This document shows, piece after piece, positions 61,183-64,000 of a stretch of DNA of 64,000 bases. Position numbers and translations under genes: made by a program. The notes beneath the pieces are model-generated. The model had not been told where the DNA came from. It was given only the letters and a program-made list of their open reading frames with translations, and ran no database searches. The stretch spans positions 62,001 through 126,000 of the forward strand of contig NZ_BSTT01000002.1 of NCBI RefSeq assembly GCF_030269685.1, in the 5' to 3' direction. Position 1 is the stretch's first letter. Every line of letters starts with the position of its first letter. The DNA comes from Actinomycetospora sp. NBRC 106378 (GTDB lineage Bacteria; Actinomycetota; Actinomycetes; Mycobacteriales; Pseudonocardiaceae).

Positions 61183-61216
61183 CAGGTCCGCCTCCTCGTC
61201 TGCGTGGGTGCGCCGG

Positions 61217-64000
61217 TCACCAGTTCCACGGCAGGACCTTCCCGGCGTCGTGGATGATCGAGGTGCCGATGTCGTCGACGGCCTTCACGGCGTCGCTCAG
61301 CCCGTCTCCGACGGCGCCGACGACGTCGCTGACTCCCTCGGAGGCGTAGCCGGCGACCTTGGCGACGTCCCCGGTGACGATGCCGGCGTCCTTCAGCGCG
61401 CTGCTGGCGACGTCGCCGACCGCGTTGCCCACCGTCGACCCCAGGACGTCGCCGACCGATGAACTGAGGGCGTGGTCCGTCCAGTTCGACGCGTCGTGCG
61501 TCGCGGACTGGATGGTGTCGCCGAGCTTCACCTCGTTCTTCCCGAGGAGGTCGGCGACCCCGCTGACGAACTCGACCCCGTGCGCCGCGTAGTCGACACC
61601 GCCGAGCCCGGTCACGGCCTCGACGGCAACGTTCTGCGGGTTGATCGACCCGCTCGCATGGGCGTTGACCCCGACCCCGAGGGAGGCGTCCCCGTCGAAG
61701 CGGAAGCCGATGTTGTCGGTCGACAGGTCCACCCCGCCGTGGGCGCTCGCCGCGAGGCCCACGTCGGCCCCGGCACCGACCGACGCCGTGGCCACACCGA
61801 GGTCGGCCTTGCCGTCCACAGTCACGTGGGCGCCCGCGACGAAGGAGAAACCGCCGTCGAGGTCGACGCCGGTGAGGCCGGCCTTCCCGACGACCTGCCC
61901 TGCGATCTCCTCGCCGAACCGGGCGGAGGCGTTGCCGATCAGGGTCATGTCGTACCCCGTGACCGAGCCGTGCGCCGCGACGTCCGCCCCGAGCCAGGCC
62001 CGGCCCGCAGCCATCGCGGAGACCGAGTCACCGGACACGGTGGCCGTGGCCAGGCCGCCCACCCCGCCGGCGACCTCCCCGGACACGGTCCCGGCCGCGG
62101 TGATCCCGTCGACCGTGGTGGAGCCGTGGACCGAGCCGGACAGACCGAAGGAGTCCTGGAACGACGTCGAGTAGGTGTGCGTGCCGACGGCGTTGCCCAG
62201 GAGGTGGGCACCGTCGCCGGCCCAGTCGGTCAGGTTGCTGCCGGTCATCAACTGGTCCAGCGCGTCGCCGGCCTCGTCGAGGGTGTCGCCCGGGTGGGAC
62301 AGGGCGTCGCCGGCCGATCCGGCGACGTCCTGTGCGGTGTCGGCGGCGTGCGACAGGGTGTCGGCGCCCTTCTGCAGGAAGTCGTTCCCGGTGTTCTCGA
62401 GGCTGCCGAGGGCGTCGGTGCCCTTCTGCAGCAGGCCGGTCCCGGTGCTCTCGAGGTTGCCGAGGGCGTCCGTGCCCTTCCCGAGCAGGTCACCCCCGGC
62501 GTTCTCGAGGGCGCCCTGCGGGTCGCTGCCCAGGGCCGTCGTCAGGGTGCCCTGCGGATCACCGAGGGCGTTCGTGAGCGCGGTCTTGCCGTCGGTGAGG
62601 GTGTTGGTGACGGCGTTCTTGCCGTCGGTGAGGGTGTTGGTGACGGCGTTCTTGCCGTCGGTGAGGGTGTTGGTGACGGCGTTCTTGCCGTCGGTGAGGG
62701 TGTTGGTGACGGCGTTCTTGCCGTCGTTCAGGGCGTTCGTCACGGCGGTCTTCGCCTCGTTCACCGGGTGCGGGGCGGACCGCGCGGCGTCGATCGCGTG
62801 AACCGGTCCGACGGTGGCGGCGGCCGGAGCGACCGCTGCTGCCGCCCCGGTCGTCGCAGCCTCGCCGGTGGGGGAGGGGCTGCTCGCTGATGCGGCGTGG
62901 GTCGGCTGCGTCACGTCCAGGTTCTCGACGTGGGAGGTCGTCGGGACCGCGGACGGTGCGGCTGTACCGGGGGACGCCCCCTGGTCGACCGGAGAGGCCG
63001 AGAGGCCCGCCGACGCATGCGCTGCTGCGTCGGAGGTGGAGTTCGACGTCGGCATCGCGATGAGGCCGGTGAAGGCCGTGCCGCTCGTCGTCGTGGTGGG
63101 CAGCGTGACGGGCACCGGGAGGGACGTCGCCGTCGGAGCGCCGAGCGACGACAGCGCGGGCACGGACCCACCGGCGGTGTCGGATGACGATGCGGCGGTC
63201 GCCGCGGCCTGGGCCGCCGCGGCCGCGGTGTGCACGCCCGACGTGTCAGTGGTGGGGACCGCGACCAGCACGCCGTCGGGGCCCATCACGACCGCCGGGT
63301 CGGTTCCGGTGTCCGCCGCAGTCGACGCGGCCGTCCCCGTGTAGCTCCGGAGGTGCATGACCGTCGGCCCGGTCCACGCCACGGTCTGCGGGGCGGTCGT
63401 CCTCCCGGTGCTGTGGTCGTAGATCGTCCGCTGTGCGGTGTTGCTGTAGCCGTCGTGGTGAACGGTGACCACGTTGCCGTTCTGGTAGTCGGCGACGATG
63501 TCCTGGTCCCCCTGGTGGTTCGTCGTCACCGTGAGCGTGATGGTCGGGTCCTTCGGATCGGGCATGACGATCGTCGAGTTGCCCGCGGAGTCCTGCGAGG
63601 AGATCAGCTGCCCGTCGGGTCCCTGGACCTCGCTGTTCCAGCTGCCGTCGGCGTTGGTGTGCAGCGAGACGGTTTTCCCGGCGGTCGTCGCGTCGTTCTC
63701 CGTGGTGGAGTGGCTTCCGTTGACATACATCGTGGTGTTGAGGGTGCGGTCGCCCCCGATCTGCGTCTGCACGGTGGCCACGACGTCGCCCGCGTTGATG
63801 GGCGTGTAGGTGGTGGTCTGGACGACCTGGTCGCTCCCCGCGGCCGTGTCGATCTTCGTGACCACGCCGCCGGGGGTCACGGTCGTCCTCGAGGTCGCGC
63901 CGTCGGGAGCGGCGTCGTACGAGTTCGAGGATCCGTCGGGGTGTATGTCGGTCTGGACGACGTGGCCCTGGGTGTAGGCGTCGTTCTCGGTCCAGTTGAC
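61217..64000 (-). CDS. large repeat-rich protein (5'-truncated by window edge)
   Basis: The frame is open from the right edge (a possible internal ATG lies at 63880) to the stop at 61217, so the true start is outside. The first ~150 residues seen have the beta-rich character of YD/rhs-like or phage-fibre proteins (NQIGGD-like QIGGDRTLNTTMYVNGSHST). A Thr/Ala/Ser/Pro-rich middle follows, then four near-identical DGKNAVTNTLT repeats and a run of ALxNLExTGxxLLQKGxD repeats. The last third is a Gly/Ala/Val-rich region of alternating hydrophobic strands (SVGAGADVGLAASAHGGVDL). No transmembrane helix or enzyme motif. It lies 34 bp upstream of the M50 protease gene on the same strand, so it could be a substrate or partner of that protease. 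Confidence 0.7.
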   Translation of the reverse strand, partial: VNWTENDAYTQGHVVQTDIHPDGSSNSYDAAPDGATSRTTVTPGGVVTKIDTAAGSDQVVQTTTYTPINAGDVVATVQTQIGGDRTLNTTMYVNGSHSTTENDATTAGKTVSLHTNADGSWNSEVQGPDGQLISSQDSAGNSTIVMPDPKDPTITLTVTTNHQGDQDIVADYQNGNVVTVHHDGYSNTAQRTIYDHSTGRTTAPQTVAWTGPTVMHLRSYTGTAASTAADTGTDPAVVMGPDGVLVAVPTTDTSGVHTAAAAAQAAATAASSSDTAGGSVPALSSLGAPTATSLPVPVTLPTTTTSGTAFTGLIAMPTSNSTSDAAAHASAGLSASPVDQGASPGTAAPSAVPTTSHVENLDVTQPTHAASASSPSPTGEAATTGAAAAVAPAAATVGPVHAIDAARSAPHPVNEAKTAVTNALNDGKNAVTNTLTDGKNAVTNTLTDGKNAVTNTLTDGKNAVTNTLTDGKTALTNALGDPQGTLTTALGSDPQGALENAGGDLLGKGTDALGNLESTGTGLLQKGTDALGSLENTGNDFLQKGADTLSHAADTAQDVAGSAGDALSHPGDTLDEAGDALDQLMTGSNLTDWAGDGAHLLGNAVGTHTYSTSFQDSFGLSGSVHGSTTVDGITAAGTVSGEVAGGVGGLATATVSGDSVSAMAAGRAWLGADVAAHGSVTGYDMTLIGNASARFGEEIAGQVVGKAGLTGVDLDGGFSFVAGAHVTVDGKADLGVATASVGAGADVGLAASAHGGVDLSTDNIGFRFDGDASLGVGVNAHASGSINPQNVAVEAVTGLGGVDYAAHGVEFVSGVADLLGKNEVKLGDTIQSATHDASNWTDHALSSSVGDVLGSTVGNAVGDVASSALKDAGIVTGDVAKVAGYASEGVSDVVGAVGDGLSDAVKAVDDIGTSIIHDAGKVLPWNW
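62588..62719. repeat. four perfect 33-bp tandem repeats inside a coding region
   Basis: Identical 33-bp units start at 62588, 62621, 62654 and 62687, with degenerate copies on both sides. Each encodes an 11-residue module (DGKNAVTNTLT) in the minus-strand gene. Perfect nucleotide identity across all four implies recent duplication or homogenisation; copy number probably varies between strains without breaking the frame. Confidence 0.9.

Noticed and set aside
62588-62719. 33-bp direct repeats considered as a CRISPR array
   Set aside because: Units are directly adjacent with no spacers, lie inside a protein frame, and no cas genes are present.
1-64000. tRNA or attachment-site flanks for the defence island
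   Set aside because: No tRNA-like cloverleaf, integrase gene or long direct repeat was recognised at either side of the 5.4-47.6 kb block; the island ends cannot be defined from this window.

Overview
The window is GC-rich (mostly 65-72%), uses many GTG starts, carries an EspC-like/WXG-type secretion gene pair at the left edge, and contains a complete type 2 BREX (Pgl) phage-defence locus. All of this points to an actinomycete, most likely of the Pseudonocardiaceae type; the genus is inference.

Layout. 1-3.8 kb: a partial polymorphic-toxin-like gene with its EspC-like partner, then two alpha/beta hydrolases and a DinB-like thiol/metal-binding protein. 4.25-5.37 kb: an intact IS630-family insertion sequence with 15-bp perfect ends. 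5.4-9.7 kb: a low-GC, decayed accessory stretch holding a frameshifted SIR2-like gene, an intact membrane-anchored GTPase plus membrane partner (locally about 40% GC), a second frameshifted gene and a small unknown gene. 9.9-29.3 kb (minus strand): BREX type 2 in the order pglW, pglX, a DUF429 gene, pglY, pglZ, brxD, brxHI; the last four overlap by 4 bp each. A secreted-protein gene with an in-frame stop lies on the opposite strand between pglW and pglX.

29.5-47.6 kb is a second defence or DNA-processing block. Two overlapping SNF2-family helicase genes diverge from pglW and converge on a minus-strand operon of an AddB-like nuclease, an AddA-like helicase-nuclease, a NucS/DUF91-type nuclease and a small membrane protein. 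Next come a small unknown gene, a DUF262 (GmrSD-like) protein and a divergent HNH nuclease. No published multi-gene system known to me has exactly this content, so this block is the best candidate for something undescribed.

47.8-56.7 kb is a metabolic operon: a hydantoinase/oxoprolinase/acetone-carboxylase-type A subunit, a B subunit with a C-terminal zinc-ribbon extension, a salicylyl-CoA-hydroxylase-like flavoprotein, an aryl-CoA/AMP ligase and a maleate-isomerase-type enzyme. It looks like an ATP- and CoA-dependent route for an aromatic or cyclic substrate.

56.8-58.4 kb holds a DUF4253 protein, a small secreted protein broken by a TAG codon and a possible cognate immunity protein, all overlapping. 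58.4-64 kb holds an amidohydrolase behind an 11-bp inverted repeat, a zinc-ribbon/FHA/PqqD-like/M50 membrane metalloprotease, and a long repeat-rich protein running off the right edge. I found no tRNA, rRNA or CRISPR array.
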